A stretch of DNA of 64,000 nucleotides from Tomocerus qinae (taxonomy: Eukaryota; Arthropoda; Collembola; Entomobryomorpha; Tomoceridae). Shown here in pieces: positions 15,201 to 31,628 of the stretch (its first letter is position 1; each line of letters opens with the position of its first letter). The stretch is from contig CM034546.1 in assembly GCA_020055645.1 (NCBI GenBank), positions 92,504,001 to 92,568,000 on the forward strand. The letters run 5' to 3'. A program made the translations under genes and the position numbers. The notes below the pieces were generated by a model. It saw nothing but the letters and a program-made list of their open reading frames with translations, did not search any database and had not been told where the DNA came from.

Positions 15201-16659
15201 ACTTGCATTCAGAAGGTTTGACCTTTCTTTAAAAAAAGACTGTTGAATTTCGCTAAATATTTCCGCATACCTGAAAATATTAATTGGACATAGAGATGAG
15301 TTAAATCATTAAAGACTTTAAAATCGGAACATTGTCACTATAATCAAAATAACAGGAACTTACTCTTGACAGCTATTTCGCCTATTTTCAACTTCAGTAA
15401 AAATTCTTTTCAGCTTAGCTATTCCAGCCGAAAATTTTCCGTAAATTAATGGAAAGACAACATTCGGATCGGAAGCATTACGTGCAAGAACATGAAGCTC
15501 GTTTGTTGTTTCTTGGAATGTTTTATTCACATGTGTTTTAATTAACGAAATAGCACGATTCAAACAATGTTTATACTTTGCTGCATAAACAGACGATTCC
15601 TTAAACCCAGGCTGTAATAAATATAATAGTGTCAACATACATATGGGTATAAAATGCATTTTTTTGATTATGATCACATCTTTATTATCATACAGTAGTT
15701 CTTAGTTTTTATTACTTACGTTATGAACCATAAACGACAGACACGAATCGATTTGTTCGAGAATGGCGAAAAACGCATCTGATGTTACCAGCAGGGATGA
15801 AGAACTTAACTTCGAAGCAGTACGTTCCAGATGCAAAAAATGTACAAGATTATCTTCGATTTCTTTAGATACTGCTTCTAAACTAATCTTTAAAAATAAA
15901 CATTTAAATTTGTTTAATTTTTTAAATTTTCTATTAGAATGAATATCTTTTATAGTTATTGCAACATTTTTCAAGAAAAGAGCATTTTACATTGTCAACT
16001 TCTCATTGACACCACTGTGAAAAAACATTAAAATGAAAAGAATGCCAATTAATCTTACCTGCTCCTCAATTAGCTGTTGACATGAGGTATGCAAAGAGTT
16101 AGTTTTATTGGACACAAAGTAGTAATTCTCTTGCAGAACACGAAGTTCATCAAGGGCATTTCCAAGATGAACCAATAAATCATTCACTTGCTGCTGGCAT
16201 TCCTCTAGATTATCTACATATAACAAGGCCCTGTCATCAGCTTCATTTGCCATTTGCTGCTCTAATTCCGCAAACCATTTGTTGAACTGGAAGATGCAAA
16301 CTTTAGAATTAATTAAGTTAACAAGACTCGGAAGACCATGATTAAATTATAGGTCAGTTCAAGGTAATGATGTTTTATCTACTGATGACTGAAAAAAGAT
16401 GTTTCGTAATCGTAAGTCTAACCTGTTGTCGTGATTCGAGCAAACATCCATTTCTTGAACTCTGAAATAAATTATTCTCGCCCACTGCCTTCGACGACAG
16501 AATACGTTTTAAATTTGGTGGAACAGCTCTTTCGTATTCTCCATGAGTTATGTCAATAATAAATTGAGACTGGCTGGAAGACAGTGGAGCAATTGGATCG
16601 TTATTATCTTCATAGCAGGAAACTTTTTGACGAAACTTCGCTAATAATGATGAGTCCAT
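12225..16659 (-). CDS. COG3: Conserved oligomeric Golgi complex subunit 3 (COG3/Sec34)
   Basis: Tethering-complex subunit acting at the Golgi in retrograde vesicle traffic. Thirteen exons join in frame: 16659-16423, 16286-16059, 15887-15720, 15611-15364, 15270-15043, 14957-14818, 14735-14575, 14485-14320, 14217-14042, 13154-13028, 12920-12709, 12622-12422, 12353-12225. They give 806 aa, close to human COG3 (828 aa). Family signatures run the whole length: FNKWFAELE at residue 80, FVSNKT at 136-141, an [13 protein letters not shown] block in exon 7, [19 protein letters not shown] in exon 10, and RETEFILF near residue 755. The N-terminus is coiled-coil-like and rich in Q, E and L, as expected for Sec34. 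The ATG at 16659 is chosen because the following IAPLS segment lines up with the start of the family; the frame upstream has no better ATG. All introns are GT-AG and mostly below 150 bp, except intron 9 (about 890 bp). The gene appears intact. Confidence 0.96.
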
Positions 16660-17391
16660 ATTGTTGGCAATCAACTTTTTATACAAACCTAAAAATTCAT
16701 AAATGGTTCATACATTTTTAGAATTAATTAAACATGTATTTCAAAAAATCCAAAAGCAAAATATTTAAAGTCTTACCTGTGAAATAAACTTCAACTTCCA
16801 CTTACGATCATTCCATATTTTAAATCCAACCAATCTGATTCAAAACTTTTATCCTCTGTTTTATGTCTTATCCACGTCCTCCTCTTCCCTCTTGTAAAGT
16901 TGTTGACTTGTCATCTGCTTTTGCGGAGAGAGATGTTTAATAAGCAAAGTAAGAGACAATAATAAGAGTATTCCAACACAACTTTTGTTCATACTTTGCG
17001 CCAAATCTGACAAGGTGTAATCGTATCACCCAATTAGAGGACTAGAGAAGCGCGAAACCGAACTTTCACCACTAATCTTTCAATGTTTCTTACAGTTACT
17101 GTGTTTTTAATGCTTTCGCCATGTAAATGAACTTTCTCTTTCGAAACAGCAACTTACTCATAATTTTCACCTCAGCTTTCATTAGGAAAAGCTTGTCATA
17201 GCCATAAGACATGAATACGGCATAATAAATGTAGACGTAAGGTATCAGCATGAACAAAAATTTATTGTTTTAATTGAAAAGAAAGGCAGCTTTATGCAAG
17301 TGTGCTGTGATGATAGTGGGGAATAGACAAAAATAAAAGACATCACACATAATAGTCATAAACATTCTCCTCTCAAATGTGTTAATAAAAA

Positions 17392-17397
17392 TTTATT
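17392..17397 (-). other. Possible poly(A) signal of the small 17.6-18.0 kb gene
   Basis: AATAAA on the minus strand (tttatt on the plus strand), about 165 bp downstream of the stop codon of the putative three-exon small gene. The motif is frequent by chance in AT-rich DNA. Confidence 0.25.
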
Positions 17398-17562
17398 TGT
17401 TTTACGAATACATTTGTAAATAAAACCAAACGCTAATTTCATTGCTTACACAATATGCACATAAAATTATCAAGCAAAATATTTATGTCATCATGGCCAG
17501 TGGAATTCCTATTTTTGGTTGACAAATTACATTGGTCTTAGGTGTACGAGTTTTGCCTAAAG

Positions 17563-18049
17563 TCATTTATAGACATTAGAGTAATAAAGTAGTAGGAGGT
17601 CTGCATGTTTCATTCTGTTGTCACATGTTGTTGCAGCTTGATGGAATAAAATTACCTAAAGAGTAAAAGAATAAAATATTAAATGAATATCTAAGAGGTA
17701 TTCAGGAATTTATGTATCGTACATAAAAATAATCAGAGAAAATAAAATCTGCACATTTCTACTGAAATCAGGTTTCAAGTGTCAAATTTCTTCATCATGT
17801 TTAAAATTAAGGTTATTTTATTTACTATTATCCTTCCAAATACAAGGAATTAATATGTAAATAGGTTACTTGGACTTACCAATAATAACACCATATCTGA
17901 GACAAAAATGTTTTTGTAAAGTGACGACGAGTCATCATCCATCAATTTATTCGCCAGCAGATATTTCTGTAGATACAAATAAAAAATTTTAGAAACAGTC
18001 AAAGGGAAAGTAATATTCGATTGGATCAGGAAATATTTTTCTTACCTTA
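17563..18049 (-). CDS. Putative small three-exon protein, unrecognised
   Basis: Candidate exons are about 18049-18041 (ATG TTT AAG, donor GTAAGA), 17966-17874 (acceptor TTTGTATCTACAG, donor GTAAGT) and 17655-17563 (acceptor TTTTACTCTTTAG, ending in TGA). They join in phase 0 without a stop to give about 62 residues. The protein begins MFKKYLLANKLMDDDSSS, has a hydrophobic run MVLLLVILF that could span a membrane, and ends near LLLLYYSNVYK. The splice sites are good, but the protein matches no family I know and is too short for codon statistics. It lies head-on behind COG3 on the same strand. It might instead be part of a 5' UTR or a non-coding transcript. Confidence 0.3.
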
Positions 18050-18059
18050 AACATCCTGA

Positions 18060-21000
18060 ACTTAAGAAATCAATTTCATTTTCAGAGAAATAATTAAATG
18101 CCCAATAAATATTTTTTTAAAAAGTAGATTAAAGAGAGAGAAAGAGAATGTTGAGGAAATGGCCGATTTATTGTTCACGGTAATTACAATTACGATTTAC
18201 GACTGAATGATTAGAACCGGTTCGAAAGGCGACCAAATTCAAAATTTTGCTCTGGTTCACAGATTATCTAATTAATAATTACAGTATAGTATTACATTGT
18301 CGCATTTTAATTCATGTAAATTGTAAATGTTTGCAAGTAGAAGAGAAGACACAGACTTGTCCATCCTATACATTACAGAACAAATCCACAAGAGAAATTT
18401 CCATGTTTTTAATTATAATAATATCCAAGTGAAACTTATTCAGAATTACTTTGCCATCCCATGTTGAAATTGTTTGTTTCGTTACACAATTTGCTATTTT
18501 TCTATTAGAATACCTATTGAACCCTTTGGGTCTCTTTTAATTTTCTGTCGTGTCATGTCATGTCAATGTCTATCTCCAGTTTCGTTGAAGTGAAACCAGA
18601 CTCATACACAACATCAACATAATAATAACGAATTCTCAAAAATCAAATTCAAGTAAATAACAACACCGAAGCCAAATTAGGCCAAGCTGTTTAATAGCGT
18701 AGCATATCAGGATTGAGAGAGTAGTAACTTATTAAACAACTCCATTTCAGTAAAAATTAATATCATTCATAGTAAACATTATATGCGCGTAGATTAGCTA
18801 ATACGAGTCAGCGCTATTTCAATCTTTAACTCTTCAATCCAATTCACCAACACACCATTAGCTAATGGCTAACTCATATCAATAAATAAATTATTACTTT
18901 TTACTTCCCTACCTATCTAATAACTTTCAAGTATATTATCACTTCATTACTACTCTTTCAACTTCTTGCGTAAAATACATAAGTAACAGAAACCGTAATA
19001 ACAATTATTCTAATTATAATTTAATACATTAATAGCTGAAATAGTAAATTTTATGTTATCTAGCCATTTTGATATGATTAGATCTAAACTGACGTTACTT
19101 CTCTTCGTAAATGGAAATACAAATACAATATTAATTAAATATTATTTCATTAATAGGAATAACAGGGTTGCATGGATTGAATCGGACAGAGCTAGCTGGA
19201 TTGATTCAATCCAGATGTATACGGTACCGACAATAAATTTTACGAGATCTCCACCCACCCATCATTTTACAACTTTAACTGATCAGTTCAGCTCTCTTTT
19301 ACATGAAATCACAGGTTCCATTGTAATGTAATTAAATTCTAGAGTGCGTGACTTGTTTGCAAATATTTTAAACGACATTTTGTAGTCAAGCATACATGCC
19401 AAGTCAAGACAGCCTACGTGTATCTTCATGAATCGTACTTTAATGTAATTACTTTTGTCAAAAAGACATTTAAAATCTAATATCAGACACGTATATTAAG
19501 TATACACGTAAGTTAAGTTAAAGTCAGAGATACTATATGGAGGATTACAATTCATCAGTTCATTTGTTTATATTGGTAATCATTGAGTTAATAAATGCAG
19601 AGAGAATCACAGAGAATCAGTCCTTTAGTTCATGGTTTTGTTTTGTATAGTTAACATGGCAGTTTTCCGTTTCTTTTGTAAACTGTTAGGTTAACGATTA
19701 TACCTCAATCACTGTTTTGTCTTTGACCCTACAATAGAAATCTATAGTGAAAAGTGAGTACAATGCCTCCTCGTCGGCACTACAATCACTTAGTTAAATA
19801 TCACATTAAATCATTAGTTAGTTATACATTAAATCGTTCGTTTTCGATATTATTTTTCTTTTCATTGCATGTATGTATTTTTGTGTTTGGTTAACGGGCG
19901 GATATCGGCTTTACTTTTTAGGGTACACTTTACACATACATACCACTTAAGCCCAAATTCAATTTCGTTTCACATCTTTGACGTTTTCTATTCTCTGTTC
20001 ATGCAAGACAACACATCATCTCTCCCTATCTCTCTGCATTTGCAAAAGAAAAATTACAACTTTTCAATAACAACAACAATAACAAATGAAACAATCACCC
20101 AACAAAACTACAGTACCGTTAAACAACAGAAAATATCAATAGGTTATATAACAGTAGCATTTTTCGCATGAATTCAGATCGGCACTTCACTAGAATAATA
20201 TCGTTAATTACGAGTAGAGTAGCACCCTGGAGCTTCATTAGCACTTTTTTACTTCTTTAGTATTGACCTTTAGTTAATTGACTGGCTTTTTTTTTAAATT
20301 CTCTTGTACGATTATAAAAGCTAGCCTTTATCTCTACATTTACTTTAACTCATTTTGACTGTTCCCCATCAGTTTCCCATTCTACTACAATAATATCACA
20401 TTCTTACTCATTTTTCCACTTGATCTGAAGAGATTTCTTGGTTTGGTAGCTGAAAGACTTTTATTTTGTCTGCCTAGTTCTAACAAGTCCTAGTTTAATC
20501 TCTCTGACACTTTTCTCATTCTCATCAGATCAATCTCTTGCTCATATTCTAAGACTCACTTACACATTCTGGTGGCATCATCGACTCTTTTTACTAAAAT
20601 AAAAAGTTAAACACCCAATCTGGCTGAGCATTGTATCCAACAAAAACTTTTGGTCCTGCTAATTTATTTTTATGCTATGCTATCTTCTACTACTGTAGTA
20701 ACTTGTACTTACTACAATCAGTACCGTAAGTTATATACTGCCTGTCACAGATTTGTAATATATAGATTAAATTCATGAAGCAGAACATCATATCTAATAG
20801 TGCTTTTTCTTTAGTTAGCTCTAGTATGTTTTGCAAAGTAGGTACCTTAAACTTTGAACACGATATGCCTGACAGAACACTCTTTTAAACTAAAACTACG
20901 GCTACTACAATGAATACTTTCAGTCCTGTCTGTATCTGTATACTATGATATTTATATTTTACGTATTGTATAATATAACAGTACATTTACTTCATTAATA

Positions 21001-22918
21001 ACTTACGTTTGTTTGCTGTGTGTGTTAATAATTATATAATTCTGCGTTTTCCAGTTTAACACCAAAATTGCATGTTTTGAAAAATTAAAATTCCATTAAA
21101 TCACAGTAGTAGTAAATTAGTAGCTATGTAATGGTTCATTAGCTTTCCTTACGTTCATAAATCACCTACATAAATGCGAATTAAGACTGAATGTAAATAC
21201 TTACACATAATAATACAAACAAGATACTGCTGTGGTTTGACTGCTATAATGTAATAATAATTGGGTAGTAGGAAATAATTTTCATCGTCCCTGCTAGAAT
21301 AACGTAGTGAAAACTGACAATAATAATAAAATATGTAGAGGTTAATGAGTACTGATTGAGTCATATATGGTTGAAGCCGTGATCAACTGTATGTAGTGTC
21401 CTGCAGGGAAATTCACGGTCGAGTTCATTCTTATAATATTTGGTTTTAGTAAGACAGTTTAGTAGAGCCTTACTAATTGTAAGTTATTATCTTAATAGTG
21501 CCAATGAAGGTCTATCTCCAGTAATTAATGTAGTATCTGAATTCGAATTTTCTATTCGGAACACTGATTACATAGGAAATGGATTGAAATGAAAACTGTG
21601 TTCATCTTTGTTGCAAAAGAGAGCCTCTTGCGATTGTTGGCATTCATTGAACAAACACCAAGTACGTATTAAGAAGCTCTACGATCAACGGTGAGCTGAG
21701 CTTGTTCATATTCGTAGTAGTGGATAATTAATTAGGAAACCAAACGGAACTGGTCTACTGGTACATTTCATTTAGGATCAGTTCAGCTTAGTTTTATATT
21801 AAATACTTGATAATCAATAATTATGTAAAGTACTCTCATCAGTCAAAGGACCCATGAGCTTCAGACTGATAGGAGTTGGCCCCGTTAAGTATACATATAC
21901 ATTTTCATTACATACATACATACGGGACTTACGGTATTATTAATACAAGTTTTCATACGATCTCGTAAATACACTTCTTATCGGTAAAATCAATATGCAA
22001 TACCCATTAGGCAATAGGTAAGATTAATGGCGCTAGCTCCTCTCTGAGATTTGTGGAACGTGCTAACGCTACCTTTTGGGACGGCAAACATTTCTAGAGA
22101 ACAATAATTTTGTTACAACTTGGTTTCACACTCAATTAATTAGTCTAGAGGCATATAGTTACACAATACATAGTAATAGTCTATCTAGAGTCAGAGTCTA
22201 CACTTAAAGTTCTTATTATTATTAATTAGTTAATTATTATCTTAGTATTTGATTACATTGAGAATAATAAGAGTTGTGTAACCGAGTGAGGTAACAATAA
22301 CAGGAGCCTTTTGGCTCAGGATTCTTTTTTCAAGACATTTATGTATGTATTATTACACTTCAAGAATCCCGGATTGTTGCGCACCCATTACATTACGATT
22401 ACACTACACCTACAAACTAATACATTACTACATAGATAAGCCAACTACCAAAATGTTTTACGAGTAGTGCTTACAGTAATAATGCCTACTAATTGCTAAC
22501 ACAAAACTTAATTAATATTATCCTATAAGTCCGCAATATATAATACTTGCAGAAATTACTTAAAACTATTTAATTGTATCCTTAGCCTTCTCCATTCGAT
22601 CTGACTTTGAACTTGGACTGGTTAATTAATTATAATGACAGCTTCAAATCCAAAAAAACTAGCAAAACTGAAGTACACTTACATTAATGTACCAGCAAGT
22701 AATGAACATACATTATTATTAATGCGTGCGAATTGCGAATTAGAAAAGAAAGTAATCTGACCTACGCTGTCACTTGTTTAATTTCTTTACTGCATATATG
22801 GTATATGAAGGAGCCAAAGCTGTGCAAAATGGTCTTAAAAGTCAGTTCAGTGCTAGGTCTTATAATGTGGACTTGAAAACGTAAAAGTCAGATAATTTGC
22901 ATACTGTCCCCACAGAAA
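18060..22918. other. Intergenic, no gene recognised
   Basis: AT-rich region between COG3 with its small upstream candidate and the 3' end of the DDX3-type gene. Open frames at 19053-19331 and 19869-20171 (plus) show no domain or splice partner. The part nearest 22919 probably holds the helicase 3' UTR. A 19-bp palindrome at 19197-19215 is noted separately. Confidence 0.45.
19197..19215. repeat. 19-bp perfect palindrome
   Basis: The sequence ctggattgattcaatccag is self-complementary around a single central base. A related ggattgaatc lies about 25 bp to the left. Its role is unknown; it may be a hairpin or a dimer-binding site, and no gene is attached to it. Confidence 0.5.
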
Positions 22919-27515
<4,597 letters not shown>

Positions 27516-28498
27516 AATTTGTCGAAAGAGAGGTAAATTGAGTGAAATTTGGATTAAATAGATGAATTAACGTCAGTCGTATCGTACACTGTCACCTACA
27601 ACTTGAATCCACAAAATGGCTATCGGTAAAAGATTTCAACTCTCAACGCCGAATGTGCCTGATGTTCAATGTAAAATAATGTAATATGGTGCAAGTGCAT
27701 GCCTCTTCTTCTCTCAGCTCAGCCTAGTCGTAGTCAGTGCAACAGTCGCAGTCAGTTCGCTCGTTCGTTCGGCTGGCTGACTCTTCTCTATGACGACGAC
27801 ATGACAGCAGCATTGCCGTCTCGTCTCGCCTGCCTTCTTCCCTTCCTGCCTAGGCTAGCTAACTCTCAGAAGCATAGGAGAGCAACAACCTCAACACCTG
27901 CGCGCGCACCTATTTTACTTCAGACACAAACATACAGGGTGTACTCAATAAATTCTTTATTCTAAAAACTTACTATTTTGCATATTTGCAGTGTAGGTCT
28001 CATAGCTAGGGCTATTATAGGCCTATGCAAAAAAAAACGGCAAAATGCACACGTCTAATTGACAAGGTTAGGAAAAATCCCTTTGTCAGGCCTACCCCCA
28101 GTTCATCAAAGCCCGGTTCAAATCAGGAATTATTTTCAGTGTCCTTATCGAGTGAAGAAAACATTAAATATGTACATAAGTCAAAACTGTGTCGCTATTT
28201 TGGAGTCTTTTCGTATAATTTTGATTTTTCTAGCCATGGGTAAATGGGTTATTCATGAAATGGTTCACTTACTACTTTCATTATAGCACGATTTAAAAGG
28301 AGAGGGAATGAGAAATATCTAGAAAAATTTCTTAATATGGTAACTTGCAGCTTTTTCATGAAATAATTTAAAAGGTTGTGGAAAAAGAACTATTGTACGT
28401 ATACATACAGTATGTCAAAAGAGTAAGTATCCATAGGAAGTCAGAATCCATAGTATTCAACTATAGTAATCCTAGTCAGTATCTAGTATCTAATGTAC
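27516..28498. other. Upstream region of the DDX3-type gene
   Basis: Presumed promoter and 5' UTR of the minus-strand helicase. About 27696-27930 is clearly richer in G+C than its surroundings (CTC/GTC/TCG repeats, gcgcgc), which is unusual here and may mark a promoter. An open frame at 27699-27965 begins with ATG, but its composition (short L/S/R runs) looks like a by-product of the base bias and it has no family resemblance. Confidence 0.45.
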
Positions 28499-28502
28499 AA
28501 GT

Positions 28503-28738
28503 CAAAATAAAAGACCCCTGGCAATTCTGGGTAGGTTACGAGAAATGGCAAATTGTAATTTGTATCTACGAAGAAACAAAAATTTTAGCAAACTTCTGAA
28601 CTGTGACTTCAGAAGCTGGTACTTTAGATGAAAGATAATTGTCGGCGCGGCATTTTATTAATAAATTTGATGAAAGTTTCAGAAAACCTTGCATTATTCG
28701 TCAATGTAATTTTTGGCTCCCAGGGGTCTTTTATTTTG
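28503..28738. mobile_element. Short element with 19-bp terminal inverted repeats (MITE-like)
   Basis: The sequence caaaataaaagacccctgg at 28503-28521 is the exact reverse complement of ccaggggtcttttattttg at 28720-28738, enclosing about 200 bp with no coding capacity. I see no clear target-site duplication, so the element boundaries are uncertain. The repeat-like DNA continues to the right, with an aatagcaaa/tttgctatt hairpin near 28778-28798 and a CG-rich hairpin at 28842-28858. Confidence 0.55.
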
Positions 28739-28841
28739 CCGGAATCCAAGAAATGGGGAAATTTTTTCTCAAAATAGCAAAAAATTATTTGCTATTTTTA
28801 GGCCATTTTTGACTCATTTCCTTCAAAAAATGCCAAAAATT

Positions 28842-28858
28842 TTCGCGCTACGCGCGAA
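28842..28858. repeat. CG-rich hairpin ttcgcgctacgcgcgaa
   Basis: A 6-bp perfect stem (ttcgcg/cgcgaa) around ctacg. It stands out because CG dinucleotides are rare in the surrounding AT-rich DNA. Such CGCG-rich palindromes often lie near the ends of dispersed repeats; here it is next to the inverted-repeat element at 28503-28738. Confidence 0.5.
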
Positions 28859-29161
28859 TATATATACCTAAGATATCTATTGGAAATCTAGCCCCCTCCG
28901 ACACTCAGTTCTGCATACGTGCTTGTTTTGACTTATACAGTAGTAGTAGTCAGTATCCAACGAATCCAGTCAGTATCCGTAAATCCCAGGGATAAACAAC
29001 TTTTAATAAATTAATTATAATACCAAACTTACTCTTCATTTGAGAGTTAGGATTAGAACCATATAACAATGAAATGCAAATTACTAGCTATGCTATGTTA
29101 ACTGATTTCATATTATGGATACCTACTTCGTCTACATACCGTATGTAACCTAGAACGTGCT

Positions 29162-29825
29162 AATATTTACTGTTACAATTATTGCTAAGAGATATTTTTC
29201 AAATAATAACCGCAGTGAAAATCGCTTCTGATTGGTCGATGCATTTTTGAAATTGACCAATCAGAGCACAGTATTCCATAGCAAAATTTTATATGATTTT
29301 CATAAATCATTTCCAAGGGAAATATTTATTTCAACACTGAACTTTGAACTAAGACTTGTGATAGGATAGGAAAATACGGACTAACACTTTTAGCATAATC
29401 GCAAACTAATACACTGTACTCAACTCTATGATGCTTACTTGCTGAACAGAGCAACTAACTGCTTGCATGTGTTACAATTGATTATTACTTCACTAAGCAG
29501 TCTGGACAAACATATTATAACATTTTGCATCAAATTATCACCACTACTACTGCGTATTCATCTTTCTCTATGAAGTAGTACAAACTAATTAATTAGATTT
29601 ACTTTTAAATTTACAATAACAAGATATCATTGAAAATATCTTCTAAATATAGTTAAAATAAATATTTCCCTTGGGAATGATTTATGAAAATCATATAAAA
29701 TTTTGTTATGGAATTCTGTGCTCTGATTGGTCAATTTCAAAAATGCATCGACCAATCAGAAGCGATTTTCACTGCGGTTATTATTTGAAAAATATCTCTT
29801 AGCGATAATTGTAACAGTAAATATT
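29162..29825. mobile_element. Foldback/MITE-like element with 174-bp inverted arms
   Basis: The left arm (29162-29335) and right arm (29652-29825) are inverted copies of each other, 174 bp each with only a handful of differences. They surround a 316-bp non-coding centre. Each arm carries a nested 11-bp inverted repeat, TCTGATTGGTC and GACCAATCAGA, 17 bp apart (29227-29265 in the left arm). Outside the arms, gctaat on the left is matched by attagc on the right after an 11-bp insertion. No transposase frame is present, so any mobility would depend on an enzyme supplied elsewhere. High arm identity suggests recent insertion or ongoing correction between arms. Confidence 0.85.
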
Positions 29826-31628
29826 TAAAAATTATTAGCAGAAAATCATGTTATGTTTTCGTGATTTTGTTATACGGCACACTGTATGTAATCCATTCAA
29901 ATACTTGGAATTTGACGTCTGAGCGTCTCGTCTGAATCTGTCTGACTGAATATCCCAATTCTCAATATAAATGAATCAGGTTCAGGTCCATCCCGTGTGC
30001 CATGCAACGAATACGTTGTGAATTTCCGAACAATTCCTGTGTCAATGTCAAACTACTACTGACTACTGACAAAGTTTACGGTTCCTCACCTGCCACTTAA
30101 ACTGCAAATTAAAAAATTTAGCAGGAAACAGCGATTGCACTTATGTCATAGAAATCTATGTATGTAGTTACTAGTATATACCTATGTAAAGGATGTAAAG
30201 GATACAAAGTCATTTTTATCGGGATTTCTGTCCTTTTCATAGTAGTGATACTAGAAATTTTAAACCGAAATGGGGATCAGGGAATGTTATTAGTTTAAGA
30301 ATCAATAATAAGTACATATGATAATAGTCTATCGTCTATCTAAGTCATATGTCATTATGCAAAAATTCTTTCTTTTCTTAACATACTTGAGAAAATTCAT
30401 GTACATGTTTGCGCGCCAGTTAACATACTATAAATAAGCTAAATAGGTAAGATATTATGTCGACATACCATAACATAACAGAAACTAATGAGATTGCTGT
30501 CTGGGTCCGTATGATTAAAAAAATGAGACAAATGATACGAAATCCTTATTATAATTAATTCAATCGCTTGTTTCAATGGCCCGATGAATTTTAATTTATA
30601 AAAGTGCGAATCAAAAATAATTTGTACATTTTCATATTCTCACTCATATTTGGCAGATATATTTATGATATATGAAATATATATCTATCTAAATAACAAA
30701 TCAAAAATCTGCTGCTATTATTATTATTATAGAAAATATTAGTATTAGTACTGAGGGAAAAACGTATATAGTATTATATACTAGATTTGTAGATTTGGTA
30801 AGAGGTAGTAAGCATAATTTGTGTGCCGTTCTTGTACTTGGAATACACACCATAATTTTACATTCCACAAAGCATTGAAAGCTGTATGCATTTATTCAAG
30901 CTTAGATATTTCTTGAATATTTTCCTTTAGCCTCGCGGTTCCCGGATGTGAACGTAGAAGAAGACATTTCCCGGGTAGTAACCATGGTTCTGTTGGCACT
31001 ACACAAAAGGCAGGTGATTGCTATTGATATTATGACCAAACGGGACTGAAGTGTTTACCGACGACAGATTGTAGACTTATAGATGGAACTCGGTTTCAAG
31101 AGGCTCGACTGGAAATGCGATATAATGCTATATAATACCTTAACATAATACCCGATATTTTATATGGATTAAAGTTTGCTTGTAAATACAAACCTAACTT
31201 ATAGGTAGATCTGTTCTACTTAGCCTTCAGCACTCTACAATAAGTCGTACATGGACATAAACACTCATTTTGAGTATACTTTTTGATTAAAAATTTATAT
31301 TTTATGAACATATACAACTCTCCCTTACATAAGTAGCTAATAACTTACTATCGCTTTGCTTCTGTGCAAGTGCAATTAACATTTCATGGGATTTCATTTC
31401 TTATGAAGATATATTAGTTACATAATCATCGCTATAAACTAACAACATCACATATTACTACAATCCTTAGAGTATGTGTTTACAACCTTTAAACCAGTTT
31501 AATTTGCTATGAGAAATCTTATTTTCAGTGATTAAAATATGGAAATAATTTGGACGTGCGTCCTTCATAATAGCTGCTACTTTTAAGAGTAGATTTGATC
31601 TACACAATCTGCAGACTGGCTAATTCCG
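29826..31628. other. Intergenic, upstream of TMEM145
   Basis: AT-rich, with no recognised gene. It should contain the TMEM145 promoter and 5' UTR near its right end, but no core element stands out. Confidence 0.45.

Noticed and set aside
28100..28130. tRNA B-box-like sequence ggttcaaatca
   Set aside because: No A box lies at the right distance and no acceptor stem or cloverleaf can be paired around it.
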